Source: Gerris lacustris
Taxonomy: Eukaryota > Arthropoda > Insecta > Hemiptera > Gerridae
Direction of reading: 5' to 3'
Assembly (NCBI GenBank): GCA_951217055.1
Contig: OX578277.1
Location: 64,636,388-64,700,387, forward strand
Length of the DNA: 64,000 nucleotides
Shown here: in pieces, positions 22,901 through 33,650 of the stretch
Position numbering within the stretch: position 1 is the first letter of the stretch
How the letters are laid out: the number at the start of each line of letters is the position of its first letter
Made by a program: the position numbers and the translations under genes
The notes under the pieces: generated by a model
What the model was told of the DNA's origin: nothing
Database searches by the model: none
The model's input: only the letters and a program-made list of their open reading frames with translations

Positions 22901-24713
22901 AATTTATGATAATGGTCTCACTGGCTGTTGTTTGCCCCCACCCTGTCCCTCTCCCTTAGCTACACTCCCTCTACCGCTCCAGTATTGCTCGGGATCCCTG
23001 ACTCCTCGCATCAGGTAAAATGCTTGTATAAAATTCTATGTACCAAAAATAACTTTCATTAACATTTTAAATTGCATATGAACTAAAAATATTTTTAGTA
23101 TTTCATCGAATATTATATGACATGGAAGAATTTTACAATTATTTCCTTATTTATTAATTATACAAAAGGGTGGGGTTATAGAAGGGAAGGGGTAGATAAA
23201 ACGTACTATGAAGATACCTTGTGAAATCATGTAATATTTGTTAAATCCTGACAAATGTTAATTGTTATTCTTATATTAGTGTGCAAAAGACTTATCATCA
23301 TCTTATCATCAGACTTAAGACCTATCAAGAGAATACCTCCCTAACGATTTAGTGGTTGTTTACTACTTTTTGTTTTCACTTTTTAATATTTTTTTCTCTA
23401 ACAAATCTCACTCCAAGTAGCCTAAATATAATGTATATAAATCAGTTCGTTTTATATTTTAATAAATCTTTGGTGATAATTCCCCTATAAGGGTGGTGTA
23501 TCGCATGCTCAAACACCAGGAGGTGTTTAGATTTATTTTAGAAACAGGGTGTAGATATATTCAACTTTTTACATCCCAAACCACGTACTATTTCCACTGC
23601 ATATGGATAAACTTAGTAATAATATCACATAATTCATCATTTTATATCCTAGATTAAAATAAGAAGGCGATTCTAAGCCAAAGCGTAATTCGCAAGTATT
23701 CAGTTAAGCATTAAGTGCTGATTTGAAACATATGTTTATCCTTCTATGCATTATCTATGATTTAAATGGTCTGAATGCAATTGATAAAATAAAATAACCA
23801 CAACACTTGGAATACTGGTATGAATGATAAATTAGCTTAAGCGTAGTTCGCATGCTCAGACTTCCTGGACTTTGGGCGTTGATTTCTCCTATATTTTATA
23901 AAGGGTTGCTTGTATTGACTGATATTTTATATTAACCAAACTTAATAACAACATAGTGCTTAGTAAACTCTTAAACAAAGATTCACTGGTGGTTTAATTT
24001 AAAATAATCTATAATTGTCTAACCACGATATACAATTTATAATTGTCAATCTATAGGTTTTTTTTAAAAGTATTATCTCAGCATTTTTAAAATATTATCT
24101 CAGCTATAAATGGCCTTCAATTCTTCTTAGAAGTTTCTCTGAATTCGTGATAGTAAAAGTAATACTTAGCCAAACCATGATTAGCCAGCTCAGATCCCCA
24201 AGCTTTGAATGTATAATGCTATACCGTTTCAGTATCAGCTTTATAAAGCCTACATATCATAATTCACATGATCAATATAGCTTAAGGCTTTAAAAGATGA
24301 GTTTGATCACTTTTCTGCGTTCAATATAACAAAACAATTAATTCGAAATAATAAATTAATTCAGTCATTAAAAAAATTATTTATTATTGATGGCTCTTAG
24401 CGAAAGAGTAACCAACATTTAACAACTCCTATTATTAAGCTTTGGATTTAACCTATTGATGCCACTTATTGGATTTCGCCTATTGAAAACAGGTTAACCA
24501 TTAATGTAAATTAATTTTAATTTTGAATATTGGGATGTAATGGGAATTATCTATTTTTTACATACATAACTATAATAAATATAACTTTTCTTTTTAAAAT
24601 GCTATATTTACCCATATCCAGGCTACTTCACGCTCTCTTCCCTTCTTCTGGAAGCCATCCATGACATTCAAGCAGGAAAGATTCAAGTTCTTAAAAAAGT
24701 GCGTATAATTTAT
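19946..24713. other. unassigned 4.8-kb AT-rich tract
   Basis: No supported gene or element. A C-run is at about 22697-22710 and a pyrimidine-rich island at 22915-22990. GCTTAAGCGTAGTTCGCATG near 23837 weakly resembles 23672-23695. Possible decayed repeats, nothing firmer. Confidence 0.45.
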
Positions 24714-24732
24714 ACACACACACTCACACACT

Positions 24733-24830
<98 letters not shown>

Positions 24831-24860
24831 ATGTGTATATATATATATATATATACACAA
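24714..24860. repeat. (CA)n(TA)n microsatellite
   Basis: (CA)n to about 24760, then (TA)n, with ACACAATGTGT embedded twice (about 24826 and 24855), directly bordering the hammerhead tandem repeat. ORFs over it are artefacts of dinucleotide repetition. Confidence 0.95.
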
Positions 24861-25010
24861 TGTGTAGCCTATTGCAGTGTGCAAAAACACGGTATTACTC
24901 TGCTGATGTGTTTTGCCAGCCAAGCAAGAATGGCGGTATGAGAGCACCCTCGTCTCTGATAAGTCCTATATCTGATCTTCTTGATGTAGTATAGGTCCAG
25001 AGTTGGGTGG

Positions 25011-25053
25011 GCATCGTCGGGCCCCTGATGAGTCGGACGCGACGAAACGATGC
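25011..25053 (+). ncRNA. hammerhead ribozyme, unit 1
   Basis: Stem III GCATCG (25011-25016) pairs with CGATGC (25048-25053), extended by U25017-A25047. The cleavage triplet GUC is 25016-25018 with cleavage expected after C25018. Stem I is GGGCCC (25019-25024). The catalytic box CTGATGA is 25025-25031, stem II GTCG/CGAC is 25032-25035 with 25040-25043 (loop GACG), and the conserved GAAA is 25044-25047. All invariant core bases (CUGANGA, G-C at the base of stem II, GAAA, UH site) are present. Oddity: in a monomer, stem I is only the 6-nt palindrome GGGCCC with no loop, so it could pair only 2 bp in cis; in tandem or dimeric RNA two GGGCCC copies can pair fully. Confidence 0.88.
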
Positions 25054-25162
25054 AGGACATGGCATAATGCCGAGCCAACATCTTAATGACGTTATGTCTG
25101 ATGTTGGAACAGTTCCTATGTGTCACGCTTGCGTGGCACATCCCTTGGTGTCTCTCGCAAAT

Positions 25163-25464
25163 TGTGTAGCCTATTGCAGTGTGCAAAAACACGGTATTAC
25201 TCTGCTGATGTGTTTTGCCAGCCAAGCAAGAATGGCGGTATGAGAGCACCCTCGTCTCTGATAAGTCCTATATCTGATCTTCTTGATGTAGTATAGGTCC
25301 AGAGTTGGGTGGGCATCGTCGGGCCCCTGATGAGTCGGACGCGACGAAACGATGCAGGACATGGCATAATGCCGAGCCAACATCTTAATGACGTTATGTC
25401 TGATGTTGGAACAGTTCCTATGTGTCACGCTTGCGTGGCACATCCCTTGGTGTCTCTCGCAAAT
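25163..25464 (+). repeat. 302-bp unit 2 of the hammerhead tandem array
   Basis: Repeats 24861-25162 at an offset of 302 with no difference noticed. Near identity implies recent amplification or homogenisation. Confidence 0.95.
25313..25355 (+). ncRNA. hammerhead ribozyme, unit 2
   Basis: Same architecture as unit 1, shifted by 302: GCATCGTC 25313-25320 (cleavage after 25320), GGGCCC 25321-25326, CTGATGA 25327-25333, stem II 25334-25345, GAAA 25346-25349, CGATGC 25350-25355. With unit 1 it defines a 302-nt monomer. Confidence 0.88.
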
Positions 25465-25506
25465 TGTGTAGCCTATTGCAGTGTGCAAAAACACGGTATT
25501 ACTCTG

Positions 25507-25510
<4 letters not shown>

Positions 25511-25566
<56 letters not shown>
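25511..25566. repeat. (TA)n microsatellite
   Basis: About 28 TA units immediately after the truncated third hammerhead unit; it mirrors the TA tract on the other side. Confidence 0.95.
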
Positions 25567-25567
<1 letters not shown>

Positions 25568-26787
25568 TATATATTATAGGGTAGGTGGCTAATTTGAGCA
25601 TTAACAGTAGGCGGGCTAATTTTGAGCATTTGCTTCCTTTTAATAATTTCAAAATTATCTGTGAATCAATCCATCTAACAATCCCCATCTCTGATTGCTC
25701 CAACAATTTTGGGGCACCATTTTACAAAAATTATGATTTGCGGACGTCATTTCTTGGGGCAAACGTCCGCACCATGAACCTTTACCCCATTTCGTATTAA
25801 TTGATTATTAATTTAAGAAAGTGAAATAATTCATTAAAGAACATGTACATTGAAAACATATTAGTTACTATAAAGTATAGAATTAAAAGAACTCTGATCG
25901 AGAAACCCCTTGTAATAATTCCTTTAGCTTAAACCAGGATCTGCTGGGTTAAGGGCGCAAACAATCTCTCTTTCTCTAGTACACTCTGAAAATTAAAAAC
26001 TAGTTTTTACCATAAGTATCTAAAATAAATTAATCTTTAGATTAAACATTTTAAATAGGAAAAGGGTCCACATTAGGACGTTTGCCCCATTCAGTGTGCG
26101 GTTCTTTGCCCCATTCAATCAAATCATAAAATTATTGTAACCTATCGAAGGTAACTACATATGAAACACATATATACATATGAAGGTAAAACAAGTGACT
26201 ATTTCTACACTACTTTAGCCCCATTTTGGTACAACCTTTTCAAAAATACGAATATAGATTTATAATAATTAATAATAAACTGCTAAAATTCTAAAAAAAA
26301 ATTAGATTCAAACATAAAAAAATAAACTTACCTCTTTTTTTTTCAACAGTCGAAACTAAATCAAGATAACCTTACAGGAGCAAAGCCTTTACGTAAGGAA
26401 TGAGTGTTACCAGTCCTACTTCAAAAATAGTTTCCCTCCCAGTTTTAAAACAGTTTGGAAATTTACCCTATGTGGACCTTAGCCACCACCTATACCCTAT
26501 ATATATATATTACTAATAATAACCGTATTTAATCGAAATTAATTTACATCAATTATGAAGAAAGATGCAACTTTCAAAAAAAGAAAATAAGACAGGTTAA
26601 CTATATTTTGATTGAACTAAATGTATCTGTAATATTTTTTAAGGTTCACCCTTGTAAGAGGTTTGTTTCAGTAACTTTTCTACACGATTTCCGCCTAAAA
26701 TTGAAGTTCTGCTTAGTTCTAGTTAATTCTAGGGTTTTGTTATGAACATATTTAGTACCGTAAGCTTCCGCAGTTTAAAGCATCATT
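25567..26787. other. unassigned tract
   Basis: No gene or repeat is supported. TTTGCCCCATT-like phrases recur at about 25750, 26081 and 26105, possibly a decayed repeat. Confidence 0.4.
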
Positions 26788-26981
26788 CAATTTCTAATCT
26801 TCTGGTGGTGACCGCGTCTCGATAGGCGTCGATCTCGGCATTTCATTCCCAGTAATGGAACATCTTTAAGGGTGTCACTTTGAGAGTTGACGGCTCAACT
26901 GCTGATGCTCCATTATTGGGAGTGAAACGTCGGGACCCGCGCCCATTGAGACGCGGTCGCCTCCAGAAAACTTAGAAATTA
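26788..26981. repeat. 194-bp foldback with Penelope-like hammerhead-type motifs
   Basis: The left arm (26789-26855; GACCGCGTCTCGATAGG...) and right arm (26905-26981) are inverted copies, roughly three quarters identical by eye. The right arm, read +, has CTGATG-CTCC-ATTATT-GGGAG-T-GAAACGTC; the left arm, read -, has GATG-TTCC-ATTACT-GGGAA-T-GAAATGCC. This is the layout of the minimal hammerheads at the ends of Penelope-like retroelements, though the base normally following CUGAUG is absent, so it is probably inactive. Confidence 0.5.
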
Positions 26982-29559
26982 GTGATAAAAGTCTGTCCCA
27001 ATTTTAATTAATTTTAACAATAGTGCGAGTTGATTTAGCAAGTTTTTAGAATATTGAGCATAGCTACAAAATTATGCTCAATATACATTAGGATGCTTCA
27101 AAGTCGTAAAACATCTCCTTACCGGTACCGCACACTACGTTGTTCTTTCTAACCTCGTTTAGGTAACAGGCGGATCTGAAAGAATAAAGGCCTTTAAGTA
27201 CTTAAAGGAATTCATTGTACAAGAAAATTCAATTTTAGGTAAAATATGTCATGGCTTGTAGTAAAAACTTTCAGTGTCCAAAGAATTTCTGATATACTTA
27301 AAAACAAAATTTATCGATAGTTTTTGTAAGTTTGTCTTTTCACTTAGTATGCGGTATTTCAAATTCAGAATAAAAAAATGCCTTTTAATCAGTTTTGGTT
27401 TTAATTATAGATTAATACTATTCTGGGTTAAATTATCCTAAGATTAGTCCTCAGATTGAAACATTCGTTAATTTGTCTAATTTCGCTCTTATTGGGTATT
27501 TAAAGAACTGTGTGAGATCAATGTCAATTCTTAGGTCGGGTTTGGCATTGCAAACCTGTCCTCTTAGGGTTCCTGGTAGCTCAATGTTATCATTCATTTA
27601 TGTGTTGGACGGCCGGGGTTTACCCCGCATCGACATAACTACGGGTAGCTACCAAAGTGAAGTGGCGTACATCTTGTTCCCCTTATACCATACCCTTATC
27701 CTCACCAAATGATAATTGTTTAACCTAAAAAGAGTTATTAATCTTTTTAATTTATCTATAGATCATTGATGAATATTTTCTGTCCACAGATAATATGTAA
27801 AGACACAGTTATTAGCTTTGGGGCATTCCATAATTAGTAATTATAGTCATTAATTAAAACCAAAGTTGGTCTAAAGATTGTAATTTTAGTGGTCTTAATT
27901 TACAATTAATAAAAAATCAAAGAATAGAAATAGAAGTAATACCAGAGCTTTGATTTGTTTTCATTGTTTCCTTGTTATAATTTGTTGATTTATTGTAATT
28001 TTGTTGAGTTTTTTGAGTGGGATAATTGTTAATTTATTTTAAAGATGGAAGAGTTATTTATAGTTATATAATAAGCAATCAGATTGATATTAGTGTTTGG
28101 AGTTTATAGTATGGACATGATTAGGATAATTCAGTGCATTGACGATTTTGTTTCAAAACAAAATGATAAGATCTTAGCAAATGTAAATGATGCTTGATAA
28201 TGACTCAAGAATGAGTCGAAATATGGCAATGAAAATGAGATAAGAGAGTTTTCATTTTATAAATCCCTAACGCGCCGATCTTGGGTGGTCTACGGCCAGC
28301 CTTTGTCAGTCGAGTGGCCAGGTAGATATATGCCAGGTACTTGTATAGTAGTTGGTACTTGTAAGATCTGGTATTGTGTAGGAGGTTGTGGGATATTGTA
28401 GCCAGGTGGGTTAATTATACAGTTATAATTCGCAGTTTATAAATGACAAAGCAAACAAACAGTGCAAAGTAAAGAAAGCGATTGACGACTAGAGAAGCTG
28501 AGCTAGTATTTTAGGATGTGGAGTTGTAGAGGGGATTGAGTAAGGTGGGGTGACAGAAGCGACGGGAGGGATGGGAAGGTCGGACATATTCCCGTCTCTT
28601 TCTCTTCGCAGTGACGCGCGCGGCACTGCTTCAGTATATAAATATTTAATAACTTTGGTTCTAACCAACATTTTTCGGAGAAACAAAGCCTCCAACATGC
28701 ACCAAATGTTAGCGCACATCTAATAAATTTAATAAACAAATAACACAGCAACCAAATCGTAAAAACCGCTATATAAACAGTTTTTTTTCAATCCCCCCCC
28801 CAAAAAAATAAAAATATCACAAAAACTATTCTACTATTCAAGAGCTTTTCAACGATATACATCGTATGATAAAAGATTTACTTTGACATTTGTACCCCTG
28901 TACTCTAAGGTACTAAACTCATATTTTTAAAAAAACAAAAGGGCATTAATTTAACTAATAAATAAATATAAATAAAAAAAACCTAATAACAAAAAATTAT
29001 TTAAACCCTTAAAAATTAAAATTATAAATCGGTACATAAGTACATGTACAGACATGTTTTTAAAAAAAAAAAAAAATAAATAACAAATACAATAGCTTTA
29101 ATGTACAAATCAAGGCCTTTCAAATGATTTACGACACAATATTAAAAAACCAAAGAAAGTGGTCACGTGACACGGCACACGGGAAAAAGTTTACTCTCAA
29201 GTTCTCAGCAAATAGGATGAACTAATAAAATAAAATATACTCAATTTAAAGAACATTAGTGAGAGATTCAAGCGTCCCAATCAGAAATTAAATCGGTCTA
29301 CAATGATAGAAACTATGGCCATTCAAAGACAAAAAAAAAAAAAATCCACAATGATCACCACCTAAGGTACAACCGATGAAGATACGACAAAATGTCATAG
29401 GACCAAAGTTGTAGATCTTTTAATATTAGTTACCGCTGGTGCTATCCGTTTTACAATACGACTTACCGTTTAGCCGCAAGTTTAGACGTAAGTTTAGCCG
29501 CACCCAAAACAGCTTAAAAATCAAGTCCGCCTTTTATAATATTTTAGGGAGGGTAAAAA
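26982..29559. other. unassigned tract
   Basis: No supported gene. Only short A/C homopolymer runs (near 28793, 29060 and 29330) and ordinary AT-rich sequence. Confidence 0.45.
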
Positions 29560-29614
29560 TGAAAAATGTCAACTTTTTGGATTTATTCCGACGGTTACAC
29601 TGAAAAACCTACAA

Positions 29615-29765
29615 GTGAACCAAATTTAAAATTTCTAGCTCTACTGGAAATGAGTAAAAATTAATGTCGTACTAAATTTCAAATTTCTAGCTCTACTGGA
29701 AATGGGTAAACATTAATGTCAGTCAGTTACCCATGCGGTTTTATAGTATGTAGATGTAGATAGAT
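29615..29765. repeat. short tandem duplication, family E-like end
   Basis: AAATTTCTAGCTCTACTGGAAATG appears twice in a row as part of a ~70-bp unit (about 29622-29715). The segment ends in ATGTAGATGTAGATAGATGA; on the minus strand this reads as a TCTACATCTACATA start resembling the family E 5' end. Confidence 0.5.
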
Positions 29766-30032
29766 GACCCACTATCAGCAACACAAAAATCAAATTATTA
29801 TGGATATTATTAAATTAATATAATATTCACATAAACTCAATATTAAAAAAAGGTCCACAGAAACGTATACATTTTTCTTTAAGAAAAGTTTTTATAAATG
29901 CCTCTTGAGGATATATTATAATCTAGGGGTTTAGAAAAAGCCGTCCTCACTAGGCAGGCGTAGGCTAAGAGGGGTCAAAGATTATTTATCCACAGCACTG
30001 ACAATGGTTATGCTATTTCAGAGATGGAAATA

Positions 30033-30053
30033 TTACCCCCCCCCCCCCCCCCC
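30033..30053. repeat. poly(C) run
   Basis: About 20 consecutive C residues; length is uncertain in any assembly. Confidence 0.85.
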
Positions 30054-30367
30054 TCCTCTCCCATGGGAAATTTTTAGTTAAAAGGGGAGCGCATTCATGG
30101 ACGGATGCACGGTTTCTTTAGTTCCGCCGCTCTGTTCAACAATTATTCTTTTGCTCTTTTAGGTCGTTTGAACATTATCATTGTTGTATTAGTATCTATG
30201 GCCTTATTTATGATGATTAAAATAATATAATTTTATATATCTCATCACGCTTTTTATGTTTTAAGAGGCGTTAAGCTTGATGAAATTGAGACGAGTATGC
30301 AATAACTTTTGTCTGACTTTGCAGGACTAACATTCGTGCAACTTGATGAAGGAATAAAGATAGTCGG

Positions 30368-30608
30368 CACTTCTTTAGATTGTTACTCCTCTTACGAAGA
30401 AAACAGAGGGGAGTAACAATTTAAAGAAGGTGTACGGAATGTTCTTCTTTAGACTGTTACTCCCCTTATAATAACAGAAGTGTGATAATCCTTTGTCCCA
30501 AAGTACAACGGACTAATCATCCCTTTGTCTTAATAGTTATATAGTCAAAGTCATTTATATTGTAAAAAAAAAAAAAACATAGGGGAGCCAACAATCTAAA
30601 GAAACACC
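30368..30608. repeat. alternating inverted-repeat cluster (CTTTAGATTGTTACTCC)
   Basis: The block CTTCTTTAGATTGTTACTCC occurs in + orientation at 30371 and 30443 and inverted at about 30405-30428 and 30583-30601, giving one tight hairpin (30371-30428) and a looser outer pair (30440-30601). Probably inverted ends of one or two short nested elements. No target duplication identified. Confidence 0.6.
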
Positions 30609-31189
30609 AGATAGTCAACTCTTTAAAACAAAAAATAAAAATATCAAAGCTAGCTTCCATCTACAAATATATCCATACCATGATCATAAAATATTATATT
30701 TATAAAATTATTAAATAAAAACCTGCTTTTCACTATCGTTGATTATAACTATTCAACAAATAACAAAAACTGTTTATAGCTCCCCACGCTTTTCTATTTA
30801 ACCTCACCTAGGTGTCAGTGGTTATCGTTGTTATTTTTTTATTTTTTTATTTTTTTTTTAATTTTACTGACAACATTTTACATATAGATTTGAAAATAAT
30901 GATTTATCGGCTAATACAAACGATTTTGTAAAACTATTCAATTATTATTGCACGAGCCGTTAAGCCCGTGGCATCGGGCTTAAATTTATATATATTTTTT
31001 TTTAAAAAGTAAATTTTAGTAAATTAATTTAGGTAAGATATTATATCTATTTAGATTAGTTATTATATCTATTAGAATACCAACAAATCAAAGAAACATT
31101 TATTATTATTGGAAGCTTAGCAATAACAAAAATCATTTCGAGGTAAGCCGTCGCAGTCGTGACACTACTCAATTATATAAATGTCCTCC

Positions 31190-31430
31190 GAAACATGTCT
31201 CTCTGCCAAATATCGCAGAACATATCGCTCCGGTCCAGTAGAACCAGATATTTCCAGCCTTGGATCGGGGTGAATCTGCTAGGGTTTTAGTGCCACGGAG
31301 AAAGTAAGTACGAAAAACAGGCGATAGAGCGTAGTGCAGACACATATAGCACGCGTGAAGCTTGGTTCAGAACAAGTGGATCGCCGCGCCGCACGTTTCC
31401 GGTAATATTATATATTACCGAAAACGTATG
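31190..31430. other. GC-richer island, unassigned
   Basis: Clearly less AT-rich than its surroundings, with a palindrome CGGTAATA-TTATA-TATTACCG near 31401-31422. No ORF, tRNA or known repeat recognised. Confidence 0.4.
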
Positions 31431-31607
31431 TTATGTTTTCTGTTAGCCTTTCTCTCTTTTACGCTGGGCTCTGTTGAGGTTATAAACAATCATCTGTTCA
31501 TCTGAAGAAATCTTTAGACGTTGAAAATTCTCTAATGATTTAACGATAAACTTTTTAAACAGCTAAACTTAGAGTGTAGTTAATAATTATACATTTTTTT
31601 TTTTTTT

Positions 31608-31818
31608 CGTTCTGAAGAACGAAAAATATTTAGGTCTCCAATTTCAAAAATTCCATGACAGAAATCCGTTTCAGACATCAGGGAACATTTTTGGTTCCTT
31701 GTCTACCTGTCGGTCTGTCTGTCGATCTGTCACTCAATTTTTGCAAACCAACATACCTATCTTAAAAACTGTCTTTCCGATTTAAATAAAATGTGGGTAC
31801 TAGGTCATAATTTGCCTA
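31608..31818 (+). repeat. family A copy 2, truncated
   Basis: It runs from CGTTCTGAAGAACGAAAAAT through AAATCCGTTTCAGACATCAG and a GTCTGTCTGTCGATCTGTC core, stopping at TAGGTCATAATTTGCCTATT where the Harbinger-like element begins. The rest of family A does not resume on the far side, so this is truncation or replacement, not simple insertion. Confidence 0.7.
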
Positions 31819-31820
31819 TT

Positions 31821-32576
31821 AAGCCGCGTCCACACTATCTCGACCGACATTTCGACCGAGAATGTCGCACAAGTGTGGACGTGTCGCCCGACTTTGTCGA
31901 ACCATGTCGGGTCGTGTCGAACGCAACCCGAATCAAGTCGGTACGGATCAAAAGAAGTCGAATCGACAACAGTAGTGTAGACGTGTCGAAATATGTCGCT
32001 CAACTTTTGAGTAGGTAAAAAATATTCATTCGGTTCAGTTGTGTTTTGCTGGGTGCATTTATTTATGACGTGTATTTTTTAATTATTTTTGGCGCAATTA
32101 TACTTAATCAATTTTCAAAATCGGAAATATTCATTCGAAAAAAGTTTCGAAAGCCCATGTCGCACATGTACTCCAGATTCAACTCATCAACCTCATCAAG
32201 AAATAAATCCTTCATAAATTCCTCTGTACTATACTTTTTTCTACCTCGGACAAGGCTGGGCCTTACCCAAAACCTCCTTGGGCGGCAACGACGATCTTGC
32301 TGGCTTCCAACAACTGCAATTATCATTGAAGTTGTTGGAATAAATGGAAAACTCTGCATTATCTTCAGGAATCACTCATTTAAAAAAAAAAAAAAAAAAA
32401 AAAAATTAAATTAAATTAAAACTATAGGTATAGAATTCACTATTTGTCGCTCGACACGTCCACACATACTGAGGTAATGTGGACAAGTCAAAAAGTTGAC
32501 CGTGTCGATCAACATTGTCGGTCGACCGACAATGTCGTACAAGTGTGAACGTGTCGCCCGACTTTGTCGAACCACG
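31821..32576 (-). mobile_element. degraded PIF/Harbinger-type element
   Basis: GTCG/CGAC-rich ends flank a transposase remnant. The left flank has GTGTGGACGTGTCGCCCGAC (31873-31892); a nearly identical copy is at 32533-32552 in the same orientation, and an inverted CGACACGTCCACAC lies at 32452-32465. A TTA precedes the left boundary, compatible with the 3-bp TWA target of Harbinger elements, but no clean right-hand copy was found. An A-run of about 22 (32382-32404) lies between the remnant and the right flank. Confidence 0.6.
32108..32359 (-). pseudogene. PIF/Harbinger transposase, N-terminal remnant
   Basis: The 83-codon frame contains RRFWVRPSLVRGRKKYSTEE, then FMKDLFLDEVDELNLEYM and FRNFFRMNISDFEN. 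The RRxWVRP...(F)RNFLRM...DF(E) arrangement is the N-terminal signature of Harbinger-derived nucleases (HARBI1-like). The full protein is several hundred residues long; the DDE catalytic domain is missing because the frame stops right after DFEN. The upstream Met region is of uncertain origin. Cannot be active alone. Confidence 0.78.
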
Positions 32577-33209
32577 CTTGTCAGGGAGTCTGTAGGCTTA
32601 TAGGCCAGGAGGAGTGGCTCAGAACAGTCGACGACAAAGTAGCAAAGTGCAGTGGTAGCCCCAAGGTGAGTAGATCAGGGTTCTCCTCTAACCTAGGTTG
32701 CTCTATCATGAACCCAAATCTTACCCATTTAAAATTAAATTATTTATACGGAAATAACCTAACTTACCTGACACTGGTCGTTATTGTTTACGATTTGTTT
32801 GAATTTAAGTGCCAACATTTCACGGAAATTTATTGTTTTATCGGATCAATAAACGCTGATATATAATTTCGTAAAATTAATGACCGAATATTATATTGTC
32901 ATCGGAAATACATAACCTGTGCAAGTTTCAGTTTTCCTAAGTAGTCAGGAAGTGGGTCAAGATTTTTCCCTGACAAATAAGTGTCCCTGGTGATTATTGT
33001 GTTACTAATAGCATTTGATAAATACACTAAAGTGTTGCATATGCATTGGTCTGAAAGGTCAATGTAAGGATGTATGAGTGTGGACGTGTGCGAGACTAGT
33101 GCTTATGCTTAACTTTAACCCTAATATTAGATCAGTTTTTGCTTAAAATTGTTGCAGTTGGTGTAGATGAGTAATCCATAGGTCTTAAATGCTATAAATT
33201 TACTTTAGC
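32577..33209. other. unassigned tract
   Basis: Nothing recognisable apart from ordinary AT-rich sequence. Confidence 0.4.
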
Positions 33210-33650
33210 CCTTCTCGGGCTTTGGAGCTAAACCCAGTTGTAAATCAATATTATATTTCTGAATAATAGTCTTTTGAGCATCAAGCGAAGATGCATCGTC
33301 TAGTGCCTGAAGTATATATTAATCAGTAATAATTTATGTGCAATAAGGTTCTTCTGCCATTTTTGGGTTTATGGAGCTTGACAGTTAGTTGTTAATCAAT
33401 AATAAAACATTAACCCTGTAAGAATCAGCATCAAGCGAAGAAGTATTAAATAGTGTTAAAGTCAGTAAAATCTTTATTAACAATAAATATGCCCTTTAGT
33501 GCTTTAAAAAGGCCCATTAACCGTTTTAATATTTTTGGGTATATTGTAAGAAATAATAAATAACTGGGAAAGCTTAACGTTACAACCCAATTTAATGTAA
33601 AAAGACTTGTTTATTAATTGAAAGCTTCAAACGAGGATGTTTTAGAGCTG
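33210..33650 (+). repeat. degenerate tandem repeat around GCATCAAGCGAAGA
   Basis: GCATCAAGCGAAG at 33278 and 33428 and a weaker GCTTCAAACGAGG at 33624 each follow an AATCAATA-type segment, giving three diverged units of ~150-196 bp. Looks like an old satellite-like expansion. Confidence 0.5.

Larger units (their letters stand above)
24861..25510 (+). mobile_element. 302-bp tandem repeat with hammerhead ribozymes (retrozyme-like)
   Basis: Unit 1 is 24861-25162, unit 2 is 25163-25464 and a partial unit 3 is 25465-25510; the offset is 302 bp throughout and the copies look identical by eye. Each full unit carries a hammerhead self-cleaving ribozyme, so one cleavage-to-cleavage monomer runs 25019-25320. 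Short (hundreds of nt), non-coding, hammerhead-bearing tandem repeats are known as retrozymes or hammerhead satellites (plants, schistosomes, salamanders, cave crickets, various metazoans): the transcript self-cleaves to monomers that are circularised and re-inserted by a partner retroelement. The insert lies exactly between two TA-rich microsatellites, and a TA-rich landing site is an inference. A second stem (CACGC...GCGTG at about 25126-25138) lies downstream. Longer ORFs crossing the units are incidental. Confidence 0.85.

Noticed and set aside
24869..25494. 107-126 codon minus-strand ORFs in the hammerhead repeat
   Set aside because: They recur only because the 302-bp unit is duplicated and not every frame hits a stop; the structured RNA explains the sequence better.
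31190..31430. GC-richer island as a promoter, tRNA cluster or rRNA fragment
   Set aside because: No conserved rRNA/tRNA motif or ORF; composition alone is not enough.
32046..32414. 122-codon plus-strand ORF
   Set aside because: It is the antisense shadow of the Harbinger transposase remnant and ends in poly-Lys from an A-run.
33210..33650. Possible CRISPR-like spaced repeats
   Set aside because: Only three diverged units with long unequal spacing, in eukaryotic-type DNA; no array or cas gene.
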